Shown: positions 1 through 9,489, counted from the first letter of the stretch. The stretch: DNA of 17,500 nt from Chrysomallon squamiferum (GCA_012295275.1 CM022675.1:14381963-14399462), one strand, 5' to 3'. Program-made: numbers and translations. Notes: generated by a model from the letters alone, not told the origin.

Positions 1-420
1 CTCGCTCTGGCAGGTAAAACAAACTTTCTCGCACCAAAAGCCAACGATAAATTAACTTCGGAATGCAGTGTAGACGTCGGTTATACAGGTGCATTCTGGG
101 TAATAAATGGCGATTGTGTTACAAAGACGAACAGTCACGTGAAAATGTAATTTAATTTCAGAAAATAAACGGAAGACCTGTAGAATTTTATATATGAAAA
201 TTATGACTGACTGAAATTTTGTTTCTGTTTATCATTTTTTTCTCGGTTTCGTTTTGTTTATCTTTTACTTTGTCTGTCTGTTTATCTGTATTTTTATTAG
301 TGTTAGTCACGGCGGTTTTTATCGTGTTTGTAAGAGAGATATTTCATTCTGTAGATTTTCTAAAGAAGATTCCTTTATGCTCTATTTCAGTAAGAAAAAT
401 CTGAAGATTTAAAAACGTTA
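1..420. other. Complex-sequence island, no gene recognised
   Basis: Positions 1-150 are mixed-composition DNA with several CpGs; the rest becomes T-rich. A 61-codon plus-strand frame at 219-404 is hydrophobic (Phe/Leu/Val/Ser) because the DNA is T-rich and has no recognisable domain, so I do not call it a gene. The word CAG|GTAAAA at 11-19 resembles a splice donor, but only 13 bases precede it, so no exon can be judged. Confidence 0.5.
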
Positions 421-429
421 CACCCACAG

Positions 430-435
<6 letters not shown>

Positions 436-464
<29 letters not shown>
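436..464. repeat. (AT)n microsatellite
   Basis: Uninterrupted alternating AT dinucleotides, preceded by a short CATACA lead-in. This is a cruciform-prone simple repeat with no coding content. Confidence 0.97.
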
Positions 465-468
<4 letters not shown>

Positions 469-572
469 TATGCATCTTCTAGTAGCATTTAATTAAAAAC
501 TACTTTACTACACTTAAAATAAATACACAACATGTGTGAACGGAACAAATGAAACCAATTACATTTCTATTT

Positions 573-589
573 AGCTGTAAATTACAGCT
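573..589. repeat. Perfect 8-bp inverted repeat, 1-nt spacer
   Basis: AGCTGTAA and TTACAGCT flank a single A. The arms are perfect. It could be a dimeric protein-binding site or chance; nothing nearby decides. Confidence 0.7.
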
Positions 590-637
590 GCTGTTGTCAC
601 GGTTGATATATGTAGTATTGTATTATAATAATAATAT

Positions 638-678
638 CACGTGTAAAATTAATTATTGTTCTCAGTGTGACACACGTG
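638..678. promoter_or_regulatory. Pair of CACGTG E-boxes
   Basis: Palindromic CACGTG occurs at 638-643 and 673-678. A GTGTG-A-CACAC inverted repeat at 665-675 overlaps the second. CACGTG is the core bound by bHLH-ZIP factors such as MYC/MAX and USF. Function here is inferred only from motif identity and pairing in an otherwise AT-rich tract. Confidence 0.25.
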
Positions 679-846
679 CTATCTGGACTGGTGCCTTAAT
701 AAGAACGACGATTAAAAAGATTTAAAACAGCAGAATCTAGATGTTTATTCTTATCAGATATTTGTCTCATAATTATTCTATTTTCTTCTAATCTATCTGT
801 TGTTTTATCTTTCTCTCTTTCTTTTAATTACTATTATTGTTATTGC

Positions 847-923
<77 letters not shown>
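847..923. repeat. (TTA)n microsatellite
   Basis: About 77 bases of uninterrupted ATT/TTA trinucleotides, following a T-rich stretch with scattered CTTT and ATTG variants. Confidence 0.97.
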
Positions 924-924
<1 letters not shown>

Positions 925-959
925 AGCAGTTGTAGTATAAGTATTTGTAGTTGTAGTTG

Positions 960-1189
960 CGACAATAATAACGAAAACAACAGCATGAATAAAAACAACA
1001 AAAGCACCACTAATAATAATAACAATAACAGTAAAATAGCAATAAATAAATGAAAATAATAAAAAAACAAAAACAGATCAATATTAATTAGATAAAGTAA
1101 AATAGAATTACAAAAACTAAATTAAAATGAATAAATAAATAAATAATCGTGATACTAATATTGATGTTGATACCAAAACAAATAACATC

Positions 1190-1233
<44 letters not shown>

Positions 1234-1440
1234 TTAAAATAACAAATTAGTAAATGAATGAATGAATGAATAAATAAAAAAATAGTAAAGAAAAACACAA
1301 TCATATTAGAGAGAGAGAGAAAGAAAAAAAGAAGATGATGACGACTATGACAGTAATAATAATAACAACTTGAACAATAGCAACTCCAGCATCAACAATA
1401 AAAACAACAACAACAACAACACCAGTAACTTTTTATATAC
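960..1440. repeat. A-rich low-complexity tract with nested microsatellites
   Basis: The plus strand is strongly A-rich and poor in G and T. It holds an (AAT)n run at 1190-1231, a (GAAT)n run near 1253-1275, a short GA run near 1309-1321 and an (AAC)n run at 1403-1422. No gene is seen. Confidence 0.9.
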
Positions 1441-1499
1441 AAGCACTTTATTTAAAGTAATTAACTTGTAATTAAGCTACATGCTTTCAAATACTAATA

Positions 1500-1940
1500 A
1501 ATATTTTAAAAGTTTTCGCTAGGACCGAGTGTTAACTAGCGCTAGAGGGTGGAGTGACTGAACAACTAGACACTGTGTGTGTGGTAACACATGGTGGACA
1601 GTTTAACAGGGAAGTTGCGTCGCTTCTAAATAGTGTAATTTGCTTCATCGGTGTCGTGTTTCGATTGGTTATGGCTATAAACAATATTGGACTTGTCACA
1701 GCAGATACAGAACTGTCCTCAAAGATAATTAACCGGGCAGGGAGAGGAAAGTCTGTACTAAATGGAAACCAAGCGAATTATTACCCTCCGCGAGCAGTTT
1801 GTATGGAAAATAATTTGCATATCTTCTTTATGTGTGATTGGTGTAGCTCAAATGAAGAAAGTCCGATGATATTGCTGAGAAGAAAACTACTCTTTTATGG
1901 CTTCATAAAATTTTGTTGTATTAGATTATAAATAAATTGG
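1500..1940. other. Complex island with an unassigned open frame
   Basis: This is mixed-composition DNA with CpGs. It begins with GTTAAC and the perfect 10-bp palindrome CTAGCGCTAG (1536-1545). A plus-strand 125-codon frame runs 1554-1931. Its product would contain several Cys and hydrophobic patches near the middle and C-terminus, but I recognise no domain, signal or motif. The A-rich end and absence of a supporting neighbour or visible splice signals make it a weak candidate. It could be an old transposon fragment or noncoding DNA. Confidence 0.35.
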
Positions 1941-1996
1941 GGTGGAATTGCTGGGAAAAATGGAACGCTGGTATATCTGTTATTCAGAGTTCAGAC

Positions 1997-2018
1997 TTTT
2001 TTTTTTTTTTTTTTTTTT
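1997..2018. repeat. Poly(T) tract, 22 nt
   Basis: Twenty-two uninterrupted Ts. It could be a plain homopolymer, or the antisense of a poly(A) tail left by retroposition on the minus strand; no flanking target-site duplication was identified. Confidence 0.95.
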
Positions 2019-2204
2019 CACGTTTTTTAATTTAATGCTTACAATTACCCTTTCGTTTCTACTAATTAAAATCGACTTATTTATTTATTTTAATTACTAC
2101 TGCACTATTATTAGATACTGTTCAGTGTAAGCGATATATTAAACTGTTGAGCTATTTCTCGTTTCAACCTATATTCCAGAAATTTTAGTGTAACGGTAAG
2201 TAAT

Positions 2205-2345
2205 CTACTGTCCATGGCATGGTGCATATGAAAGCTGCATTGCTGCTAAGTGGAAGGAGTAGGCCGCGGAGTGACGTCAGCGGGTTTCGTGACTGGTTAT
2301 CTGTGGACGCCAGATATCCGTAAATAAAACGTGTTGAATACGTCG
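2205..2345. promoter_or_regulatory. Candidate regulatory island with full CRE
   Basis: A relatively CpG-rich stretch contains the full palindromic cAMP-response element TGACGTCA at 2272-2279 (CREB/ATF consensus) directly after CCGCGGAG. An inverted repeat TATCTG-(7 nt)-CAGATA lies 18 bases downstream at 2298-2316. No transcription start or exon is evident, so promoter and enhancer cannot be told apart. Confidence 0.3.
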
Positions 2346-2517
2346 TTAGAAACAAGTTTTCTTTCTTCTAACAGTGTGTCTGATTCACATCAAAATATAT
2401 ATATAAAACAGACACATGGAATTGTAGCTAAGTATTATACAATGATGAAATTAACTCGTGTTAAATAATTAATCAGTTCTCTTTTTCTCTGCCTCTCTTT
2501 CTCTCTCAACTACTTTG

Positions 2518-2573
2518 TATTATTATTATTGCTGCTGTTGTTGTTGTTGTCATTATTATTATTATTATTATAA
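2518..2573. repeat. Compound (TAT)n-(TTG)n-(ATT)n microsatellite
   Basis: Three adjoining trinucleotide runs: TAT at 2518-2530, TTG at about 2534-2550, ATT at about 2552-2573. Confidence 0.95.
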
Positions 2574-2579
2574 TTTACA

Positions 2580-3310
2580 GTCACCAAATAAATAGTCACC
2601 AACAAAAAAACATTTGTTTTCAGTGACTGAAAACGTCGTAAATTAGCATTATCTCCCTTTTTTCTTTATACCTCTCAGAAATGTAATAAAGTGCCACGAA
2701 ATAATTTTTTATTAAGAGACCTTTGCCACAAATTATCACGCCTTGAGAATGCTTTGAAGAGAATCCTTCTATCACCAAACTACAGCCATCATCTTCTTTA
2801 TTTAATTTCTTGTCAAGTATTACACTCAATTACACCGTGTCCAGAAAGTTTTACTTTGTGCGCTAAGCGGCCCACAGAAATTTGCTCGTGCGTACGGGGA
2901 GATAATTGGTTAGTAACGCGATTACCACTACCACAGCGATGGAGCGCTGTACACGTTCAAATAATCGCATTGTTTTGTCAGCTCTGTCGTTTGACTAATA
3001 GTATTATAACTGCACGGGCGAAAAGCATCCAGCCAAGCGTGTAATATCATCAAACCGAATTAGATTGGCGCTGAAAATATATTTATCACTTTTTAACAGA
3101 TAGGACGCAAATATTGACGACGAAAAAAAAGAAAAAAAAGTGAGAACAGGAAGGTGGAATTTCATTTGAGAGAAAGGTAGACAAACATTATTGTTTAAAT
3201 AAAAGCAAACAATGTCCAAACTTCACATTAGAAATGTAACTAAACACGTATTAAAAATACTGACTTGATGTTTATCTCTTTGATATTTGTATATTACATT
3301 TCTGTAGTAC
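2580..3310. other. Complex island, possible dispersed-repeat copy
   Basis: This is mixed-composition DNA. Open frames on both strands (2691-3044 plus; 2620-2829 and 3004-3219 minus) overlap each other and have no recognisable domains, so none is called. The 17-mer GGGGAGATAATTGGTTA at 2896-2912 recurs at 16671-16687, and part of it (ATTATCTCCC) appears in inverted orientation at 2649-2658. Similar GGGAGATAAY words are frequent in mollusc dispersed repeats as I recall, so a decayed repeat is plausible. Confidence 0.35.
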
Positions 3311-3329
3311 AAAGGTCTTGGATTTCCTG

Positions 3330-3640
3330 TCACTGCCATTACTGTACTACTACTGCTACTATAATACTATTACTAAACCTACTACAACATTTGCTACTAC
3401 TATTAGTATTTTACTACTACAACTACAAATTATTATACTATTAATGCTGCTACAACTCCTTCCACTATTACTACTAATACTATTACTCTTACTACCACTA
3501 TTACTACTAATACTATTACTCTTACTACCACTATTACTACTAACACTATTACTCTTACTACCACTATTACTACTAATACTATGTCTGCTAATGATCTTGC
3601 TCTTACTACTAATCATAGTAGTTGTATTGATAGTAAATAC
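3330..3640. repeat. Degenerate (CTA)n tract
   Basis: A long pyrimidine/A trinucleotide tract made of ACT, ATT and CTT triplets. Every frame reads as repetitive peptide (Leu/Ile-rich on plus, Ser/Asn-rich on minus); these are artefacts of the repeat. Confidence 0.92.
3467..3582. repeat. 33-bp minisatellite, about 3.5 copies
   Basis: Inside the CTA-type tract, a 33-bp unit beginning ATTACTACTA and ending CTACCACT repeats head to tail at 3467-3499, 3500-3532, 3533-3565 and partly 3566-3582. Copies 1 and 2 are identical; copy 3 has one T-to-C change (AACACT for AATACT). This is higher-order duplication on top of a trinucleotide repeat. Confidence 0.9.
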
Positions 3641-3699
3641 TAACGATAAAAAAAAAAGAACCTAGAAATAAAATGAATACTAGTTATACATTTAATTTC

Positions 3700-4160
3700 T
3701 CTCACTCAGATTTTCAGAATCTCTTTCACAGTTAGTAACGTTTGTGGGGTGACTGCTGTTAGAAAACATGCCTGATTTATTTACACTATTACCTTATCAC
3801 CACATCTGTTCAACGCTTGGTTACCATGTAGATGTCTGTTTCGGTGCATTTCGTCATAACCGAATAAACCCGAGAAAGTGCGAATGAGTTTCGGGCCGAA
3901 CAAGTCATGCGCAATGCTTGAGTGCAAAGATTAAAACATCGTTATCGTAAACGACTCTTTAATTAATACACATATCCAGTTACAACCACTTTTTTAAAAC
4001 TGTTTTCTTTTTTGTTGTTGTTTTTTTACCTCTGTAAACTTGAACAGAATTACAACTAAATGAACCTACAAGTCTTTGTTCACTGTCTGTGTCGTTATTT
4101 CTGAATGCTCGCGGAACTGCTGGGTTCGTAACAAAGTCTTTGAGATCGACACGAACAAAA
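3700..4160. other. Complex island, nothing recognised
   Basis: Mixed-composition DNA, most CpG-containing at 3830-3920. It includes GTTAGTAACG (3731-3740), also present at 2909-2918. No domain-bearing frame, RNA gene or transposon end was recognised. Confidence 0.5.
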
Positions 4161-4173
4161 TTTGTAGTGATGA

Positions 4174-4206
4174 ATATATTTATATATATATATATATATA
4201 TGTATA
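4174..4206. repeat. (TA)n microsatellite
   Basis: Alternating TA with one interruption near the start, leading into TGTATACATA. Confidence 0.95.
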
Positions 4207-4229
4207 CATAAAAATTAAAGAAATCGTCT

Positions 4230-4416
4230 TCACTTTCTCCTTTGCTCTCTCTCTTTCTCTCTCTCTATCTATCTATCTATACGCACAGGCACACACAGAC
4301 ACACACACACACACATACACACATATATTTTTTATGTATATATCTCTCAGGTTGTCTGTCTGGTGTCTGTGTCTGTCTGTCTGTGTCTGTCTGTCTGTCA
4401 CCCATCGTCTAATATT

Positions 4417-4501
<85 letters not shown>
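4230..4501. repeat. Compound microsatellite block: CT, CTAT, CA, TCTG, (CT)n
   Basis: A pyrimidine CT-rich lead is followed by (CTAT)n near 4265-4280, (CA)n at about 4289-4323, (TCTG)n at about 4352-4399, then pure (CT)n at 4420-4501 (82 nt). Ser-Leu and Arg-Glu frames here are shadows. The tail arrangement (TCTG then CT) mirrors the GA then GACA block at 15255-15540. Confidence 0.95.
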
Positions 4502-4504
<3 letters not shown>

Positions 4505-4509
4505 ATAGC

Positions 4510-4790
4510 TCTGTAGCTCTGGGCCTCTCTTTTTCTTACGTTCACTTATCATAAATATGTGACATATTTTTTCTTTTTCAAGATCTCTGTCTTTAGTTCT
4601 CTCGCTTTGTTGAATTTCTCTTGAGAATATACAAATATATCAATATAAGAAAAATAGAAACGTACTTTACTATAAACAACTGGATAAAACAGATGATTTT
4701 TTTTCTACCACTATTTTTAATTTAAGCGATATAAGATGTGTTGATAAAATAAAATAGTTTAATCTAGAATCGTCTTCATTTCAGTACAGA
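4510..4790. other. AT-rich spacer, nothing seen
   Basis: AT-rich sequence with short T runs; no frame, RNA or element recognised. Confidence 0.6.
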
Positions 4791-4794
4791 CTTC

Positions 4795-5400
4795 ACAGGT
4801 TCTTTTTCTCCGTCTCAGTCTGCGGACGTCGTGCGACCGGTGGAAACACCCGATTACGTGGTGTCACGAATCCTCGGGAAATACCGCACCGCGGCTTGAA
4901 AAACAGATTTTGTATCTTATCCCGTGACATTCTCTTTAATCATTTCTCAGCGGGCCAGACGCCTCGGCGGCCATCACAAAAAGAGTTAATTTTCCTGACA
5001 CGTCCGGACAAAAAAACATCCACCAATTTAGGATTTAACACCTACTCGCAGCAAACTCACAGGTCAAGTCCTGACTTCGCCGGGCTGACAGGCTAACCGA
5101 AACTGCGGACCGGACTGAAAGGAGGTGGGAGTGCGGTTTCATTGTAATTACCATCTGGATTACACGGGGTCTTCGTGAAGCTCTAGTTGTGGGAGACGAC
5201 TGTGTTCTAATAATTATGATTTCACGGAAATGACAGGTTAATGCTCGTAACCGAGGCTTGTACGGATTCAGTCGATGAGAGCCGATCTCGGTTACGCCAG
5301 CCGGAAACATAAATTTTCAGGATAAATGGTTGCGAGTGCTGCTTGACACCCGGAGAATGGCGGGATATCAACTCGTAACTAGGAGGGTTTTTTTTATAAA
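4795..5400. promoter_or_regulatory. Candidate enhancer-like CpG-containing island
   Basis: This is the longest GC- and CpG-enriched stretch in the first half of the window. It holds a compact set of developmental factor words: AGGTCA (nuclear-receptor half-site) at 5061-5066, TGACAG (MEIS/TGIF type) at 5086-5091 and 5231-5236, TAATTA (homeodomain) at 5145-5150 and 5211-5216, CATCTG (E-box) at 5152-5157 and GGATTA (OTX/bicoid type) at 5157-5162. Frames at 4896-5096 (plus) and 5035-5310 (minus) overlap antiparallel and show no domain. The region may be a cis-regulatory module; I cannot exclude an unannotated exon. Confidence 0.35.
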
Positions 5401-5820
5401 TTCTGACTTTGGAATTAAACGATTCGAGACGAGAAAAACGCCGGTTTTTATTTCTTCACCTGTTTGTTTTATTTTCATTTAGCTCTTTGTTTTTCCTCAC
5501 GTTAAAAAAAATCTGTTGTTAGTGAAACAAGAAAGAAAGTCTGTGACAGTAAACATTAAAGTGGAAATAAAAATAAATCACGTTTTCTTCTGACAAGCGC
5601 TGCTCAGAGAGAGTATGAAAAGCTTGGATGAAAAAGAACAAACGATTATAATCCTCGGTTTTTTTTTTAGTGTTTTCTGTTACAACTCTCACTTAATTTT
5701 AAATTATCTTTCATTGTTTCTGTTTTTCTTTTCTTTGTTCATTCAATCGCACTTGCGCAGCTCATGAATGATGATGTGTATTAGCATAATTATTTAATTA
5801 TTTTTTGTATTTTGTTTCAT
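5400..5820. other. AT-rich spacer, nothing recognised
   Basis: T- and A-rich DNA with short homopolymers. The TTGCGCAG word near 5753-5760 is the only CpG-bearing spot of note. No gene is supported. Confidence 0.6.
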
Positions 5821-6110
5821 CACTAGAAAATTATAATAACAATAATATCATCAGTAAAAACAAAAACAAACAACAATGCTCATGCTGCCATTAATATTAC
5901 TATTAACAGTTATTGCTATTACCACTACACCTACTACAACAACAACAACTACTACTACTACCATTAGAACAACAACAGCAATAACTATTACTACGAATGA
6001 CTATAATTAAAGTAATAAAAATAACAAAAACATCAATAAGAAGAAGAAGAAGAAGCAGAAGAAGAAGATAAAGAAGAAACTGATTCAGGCAAGCCCTGTG
6101 GTTAAAAAGA
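5820..6110. repeat. Degenerate (AAC)/(ACT)/(AAG) trinucleotide tract
   Basis: An A-rich plus strand with (ACA)n and (ACT)n runs near 5937-5960 and an (AAG)n run at about 6037-6080 carrying CAG and TAA interruptions. Confidence 0.9.
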
Positions 6111-6169
6111 TAACTAAACGAATGGTATGATGCGGGATTCTTTATCAGTTTATCAGTTAGAAATTAATT

Positions 6170-6210
6170 ATTATTATTATTTTATTTTATTTTATTTTAT
6201 TTTTATTTTT
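6170..6210. repeat. (TTA)n to (TTTTA)n microsatellite
   Basis: ATT trinucleotides pass into about five TTTTA pentanucleotides. A short direct repeat TTTATCAG x2 lies just upstream at 6141-6156. Confidence 0.93.
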
Positions 6211-6309
6211 GTACCAGAAGCAAACTTATGCAATTATGTTGTTACTCTGTTATTAACATGTTGTGAATTTTTATATGTTTAACTGCTTTTGTGATATATT
6301 CAAAAATAT

Positions 6310-6460
6310 AAAATAATAACAACAACAACAACACGCTTAATAATAATACTAATGATAATAATAACAACAACTGCTACTTCTACAGAAACAATAATAATAA
6401 TAACAACAACTACAACAACACCAGCAATAATAAAAACAATAATAATATTAACTATAAAAA
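6310..6460. repeat. Degenerate (AAC)/(AAT) tract
   Basis: A-rich trinucleotide repeats of mixed AAC and AAT type, with only a few C- and T-containing interruptions. Confidence 0.88.
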
Positions 6461-6469
6461 GAGAATCTT

Positions 6470-6780
6470 AATTTCTATAGGAATCGAAATAAACAAAAGG
6501 TAATTTTGAAAATAATGGTTTTTATTGACTGAATATTTATTTAAAGAGTCCAAACAAAAATCTTCATTTATCTGTTACTAACTATGACGCATATGTGGAA
6601 TTATGCAAAAATAGTTTCTGAGAGAAGCCTTGTATCACCTAGTTTCTCTACAGACGTGGGTGTTGGTAAAAGTTATTTTTGTACCCATTCTCTGATTGCT
6701 ACAGAAAGTCAGAACCCACGCACTTTCATAATCAGATGCAAAGCACTGCCTAGAATGGAAAAATAAGAAATATTTAAATT
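6470..6780. other. Complex island with short unassigned frame
   Basis: A 60-codon plus-strand frame (6584-6766) fills most of this island, starts with Met-Thr-His-Met-Trp and ends Met-Glu-Lys-stop. Its composition is less biased than the repeat-derived frames, but no domain, signal peptide or splice signal is recognised, so it is noted rather than called a gene. Confidence 0.3.
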
Positions 6781-6809
6781 TATATAAAAATAATTAAATA
6801 AATGTTTGA

Positions 6810-6913
6810 ATATACTTAAAAAGGAAAGAAAAAACAAAAAATAAATAAATAAATAACTAAAATAAAATATATATATATATATAAAGAATAAATATTAATA
6901 AAAAAAGAGGTAA

Positions 6914-6944
<31 letters not shown>

Positions 6945-7085
6945 TACACACACACGGAAAAAAACAGAAAGAAGAAGAAAATAAAGCAGAAAGTAAATGA
7001 ATATGTAAGTAAAATAAATAAATAAATAAATAATGAGCTAAATGAAAAATGAAATGTATGCATCATCACTTAAAAATAAAGAAGA
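6810..7085. repeat. A-rich tract with (TA)n, (CA)n and (AAAT)n
   Basis: Contains (TA)n at about 6868-6883 and 6914-6926, (CA)n at about 6926-6955 with one interruption, and (AAAT)n near 7013-7033. Hydrophobic minus-strand frames here are repeat shadows. Confidence 0.93.
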
Positions 7086-7099
7086 AAAAAAAAAAGAGC

Positions 7100-7450
7100 G
7101 AAATACACCAAATATTCATGGAACGTTGCGCATCATAGTAATTTGCGTTGAGTGGTAAATTCACACCACGCTGTATACCCCGGAATGTCTAACGAGCGCG
7201 CTAATGACCAGTCTAATAACATGACACCTATCGTCAGGAAAAGATAACTCTATGATTACTATGGCTTGACACTGATTGGCCGTAACTGATAGCTAGAGGT
7301 CAGAATTACATTACTGACCGGATATCTACGATTGTCAACGAAAAGACACGACAGACACGTCTGCGAAAACTCACGAACTCAAAGCGGAAAGCAGTTTTTG
7401 ATTAATCTGGTCACAAAATGACGAAAATCGCTCTCGAAGCTGTAAGAATT
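7100..7450. other. Complex CpG-containing island
   Basis: Mixed-composition DNA between two A-rich tracts. It includes GAGCGCGCTAATG near 7195, an imperfect dyad GTGGT...ACCAC near 7153-7170, and a short frame beginning at ATG 7418 (Met-Thr-Lys-Ile-Ala-Leu-Glu-Ala) that meets a GTAAGA donor-like word near 7441. The last is compatible with a tiny first exon but is unsupported by anything else. Confidence 0.3.
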
Positions 7451-7829
7451 AGCATATGTTCTGTTTCCTAGCCGATTGGAGAAGACACAAAAGTAGTTTA
7501 GTGAAAAGAGATTCGCTGTGAATCTTACAGCATAATTTTCGAGATTTCTGTAACTTTACAACAGAAATTAAAATACTGCACGTAATGATAAAGGTTACAG
7601 AAAACTTTTCTTTTGTTGTTATTCTCTTAAAGCTGAACGAGAATGAACTGTGAAAAAAAAAAATAAAATAAAAGTTGGGAAACTCTTTAATCATTAAGCA
7701 CTGTCTCCAGAGTTAATAAAAAATATTGTCACTTTGAAAGAACACTGTGAAATTAGGTTGATAAATAGAGAATTGTTGAAAAGAATTTGATAATAATAAC
7801 AATAAAGATTAACAAACTGAATATTATAA

Positions 7830-7860
<31 letters not shown>

Positions 7861-7980
7861 GAAAGTAAATAATTATTACGACACAGATTCTGGATGTTAT
7901 TTCAATGAGTTGATTAGTAATTGATTTGATAAGACAAAACAAAAAAAAATGGGTAAATACTTTAAAAAATCAGTAAAAGT
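7450..7980. other. AT-rich spacer with (TA)n at 7829-7854
   Basis: AT-rich DNA with an uninterrupted TA run at 7829-7854. Minus-strand frames 7449-7694 and 7694-7942 are Ile/Phe/Tyr-rich with no recognisable domain and include translated TA repeat. No gene is supported. Confidence 0.7.
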
Positions 7981-7981
7981 T

Positions 7982-8056
7982 CAATAAATAAATAAATAAA
8001 CAAACCAAAAAATCAAACAAACAAACAAACAAACAAACAAATAAATAAATAAATAC
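7982..8056. repeat. (AAAT)n-(AAAC)n-(AAAT)n compound repeat
   Basis: Tetranucleotide runs: AAAT near 7984-8000, AAAC at about 8013-8040, then AAAT to 8056. Confidence 0.95.
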
Positions 8057-8237
8057 AGAAATAAAATCACATCATCCTCAAATGTCTATCGAGATAAATG
8101 TTTATTATATTTTATTGTTTGAATAAAAAAAAATGTATGAATCGGCGAAACAGTTAAATTAATTATGATAAGCTGAAATTAACAAGTATCAACATGAAAG
8201 ATTTGTTGCGTTTTCTTGGGAGATCCAAATATTTGTA

Positions 8238-8615
8238 TACAGTAAATTCGATTTAACAAACATCGATTAATGGATTTAGGATTTCACGAACTAATTGTTA
8301 GCTGCAAATAATAAAGCATTTTATCTATTTTATGAAATTTGTTTCCACAAATTCATTACCACCTTCATCATTATCTCCAGAAAGCAAGCGAAAGTTTACT
8401 GTATTTCTAGCCAATGTCGATTATATGAAAGAACATTCTTTAAACAAATATTTTAATAATTGAATTTGAAGATGGTTTGTATAAATATTTCAAAATGCAG
8501 TGGAAAAATTTCAAAAATTACGGCGTTTATAACATTTAAATATTATCTTTTTAAAACTGTTCAGTTTCTTGCATCAACGGATACTTTAGAGTCGCTAATT
8601 CAAAGGTCCACTGTA
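8238..8615. mobile_element. Degraded pogo/Tigger-like element or nested MITEs
   Basis: A terminus starting CAGTAAATTCGATTTAAC at 8240 lies immediately after TA (8238-8239). On the opposite strand, a CAGTAAACTTTCGC terminus ends at 8401 next to TA (8402-8403), and a second opposite terminus CAGTGGACCTTTGAATTAGC ends at 8613 next to TA (8614-8615). CAGT-type termini, TA target duplication and TCGATTTAAC-like subterminal words are typical of the pogo/Tigger branch of Tc1/mariner. Candidate elements are 8240-8401 (162 bp) or 8240-8613 (374 bp). There is no transposase frame, so it would be non-autonomous and old. An internal 7-bp hairpin lies at 8336-8353. Confidence 0.45.
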
Positions 8616-8619
8616 AATT

Positions 8620-8935
8620 CAAATTTGTAAAAAACCCAAAAACAAACAAAAAAAAAGTCGTGAAAAAAGATTAAATTTTTTTTTTTTTAAATACTTGAAT
8701 AAACCAGTGAGGGAATAGAATTTGTTTTGTTGAAAGAAAAAACGTTTGTTGTATTTTATTACCGAATAAAAATATGAAAGCTCGCGCTGTGGCTTCTTGG
8801 CCTTTTTTTCAGTTTGAGCGATCTGAGATAAGAGCCGTGAGTCGTGTTTGCACAAAAAATATAAATATGTAAATTGAAGGCATTTACGATATGAAAATTA
8901 GGTTATTATTTTTATCATTTTAATCTTTTTACGTT
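8620..8935. other. AT-rich spacer, nothing recognised
   Basis: Contains A and T homopolymers and a minus-strand 78-codon frame (8619-8855) rich in Phe and Lys without domain features. No gene is supported. Confidence 0.6.
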
Positions 8936-8939
8936 TTAA

Positions 8940-9190
8940 ACATCAGCAGACTTTTTTTTTTTTTTTTTCTTTTTTTTTTTTTTGAAATGTGTTTTGAAGA
9001 AATGAAACTTTTTTAAAACTAAAAAGATACTGTTGAAAAAAAGAAGAAAAAAAAAAGAAGAAAGAAAGCAAAGACAATAAAGGATACTGAAAAATAAAAT
9101 GATACAAAAAATCATAAACAATAAAAGTACGCAATAAATATATAGCAAGCAAACAAAAAACAACAAATAAATAAATAAGTAACTAACTAA

Positions 9191-9234
<44 letters not shown>

Positions 9235-9290
9235 GTAAGTAAGTAAGTAAGTAAATAAATAAATAAAAGAAAAGGAAAAATGATGTCGTT
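8940..9290. repeat. Poly(T) then A-rich (AAAT)n/(AAGT)n tract
   Basis: Two T runs sit at about 8951-8983 with one C between them, followed by an A/G-rich stretch, (AAAT)n at about 9192-9233, (AAGT)n at about 9232-9253 and (AAAT)n again to 9267. Minus-strand Phe-rich frames are shadows. Confidence 0.93.
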
Positions 9291-9489
9291 TTAAATTTAA
9301 GTTTCAGCGAGTGATGAGGACATGCAGTAAATAGGCTAAATCATAAGAATGCAGACGTTTTTGTTTACCGATGTATATCACATAAACTTTCATTTTTCCA
9401 GACGCTGGCTGCCTTCTAATAACGTTATGGCAATTTCAAACGCTGTTTTTACAACAAGTGACATGTCTCCTAACGTTAAAATAACAGTA

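Noticed and set aside
1-19. End of an exon with splice donor CAG|GTAAAA
   Set aside because: Only 13 bases of possible exon are visible and no acceptor or frame can be tested.
1554-1931. 125-codon plus-strand frame as a gene
   Set aside because: It is the best non-repeat frame by length, but has no recognisable domain, a weak start context, and could occur by chance. Protein homology search or expression data would be needed to promote it.
1997-2018. Poly(T) as the tail of a minus-strand retroposon
   Set aside because: No target-site duplication and no recognisable element body upstream on that strand; many similar homopolymers occur in the window.
3318-3665. Leu/Ile-rich repeat 'protein' on plus, Ser/Asn repeat on minus
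   Set aside because: Both arise from the degenerate CTA tract and its 33-bp minisatellite.
4253-4501. CRISPR-like array
   Set aside because: The repeats are di- and tetranucleotide units with no spacers, and the context is eukaryotic.
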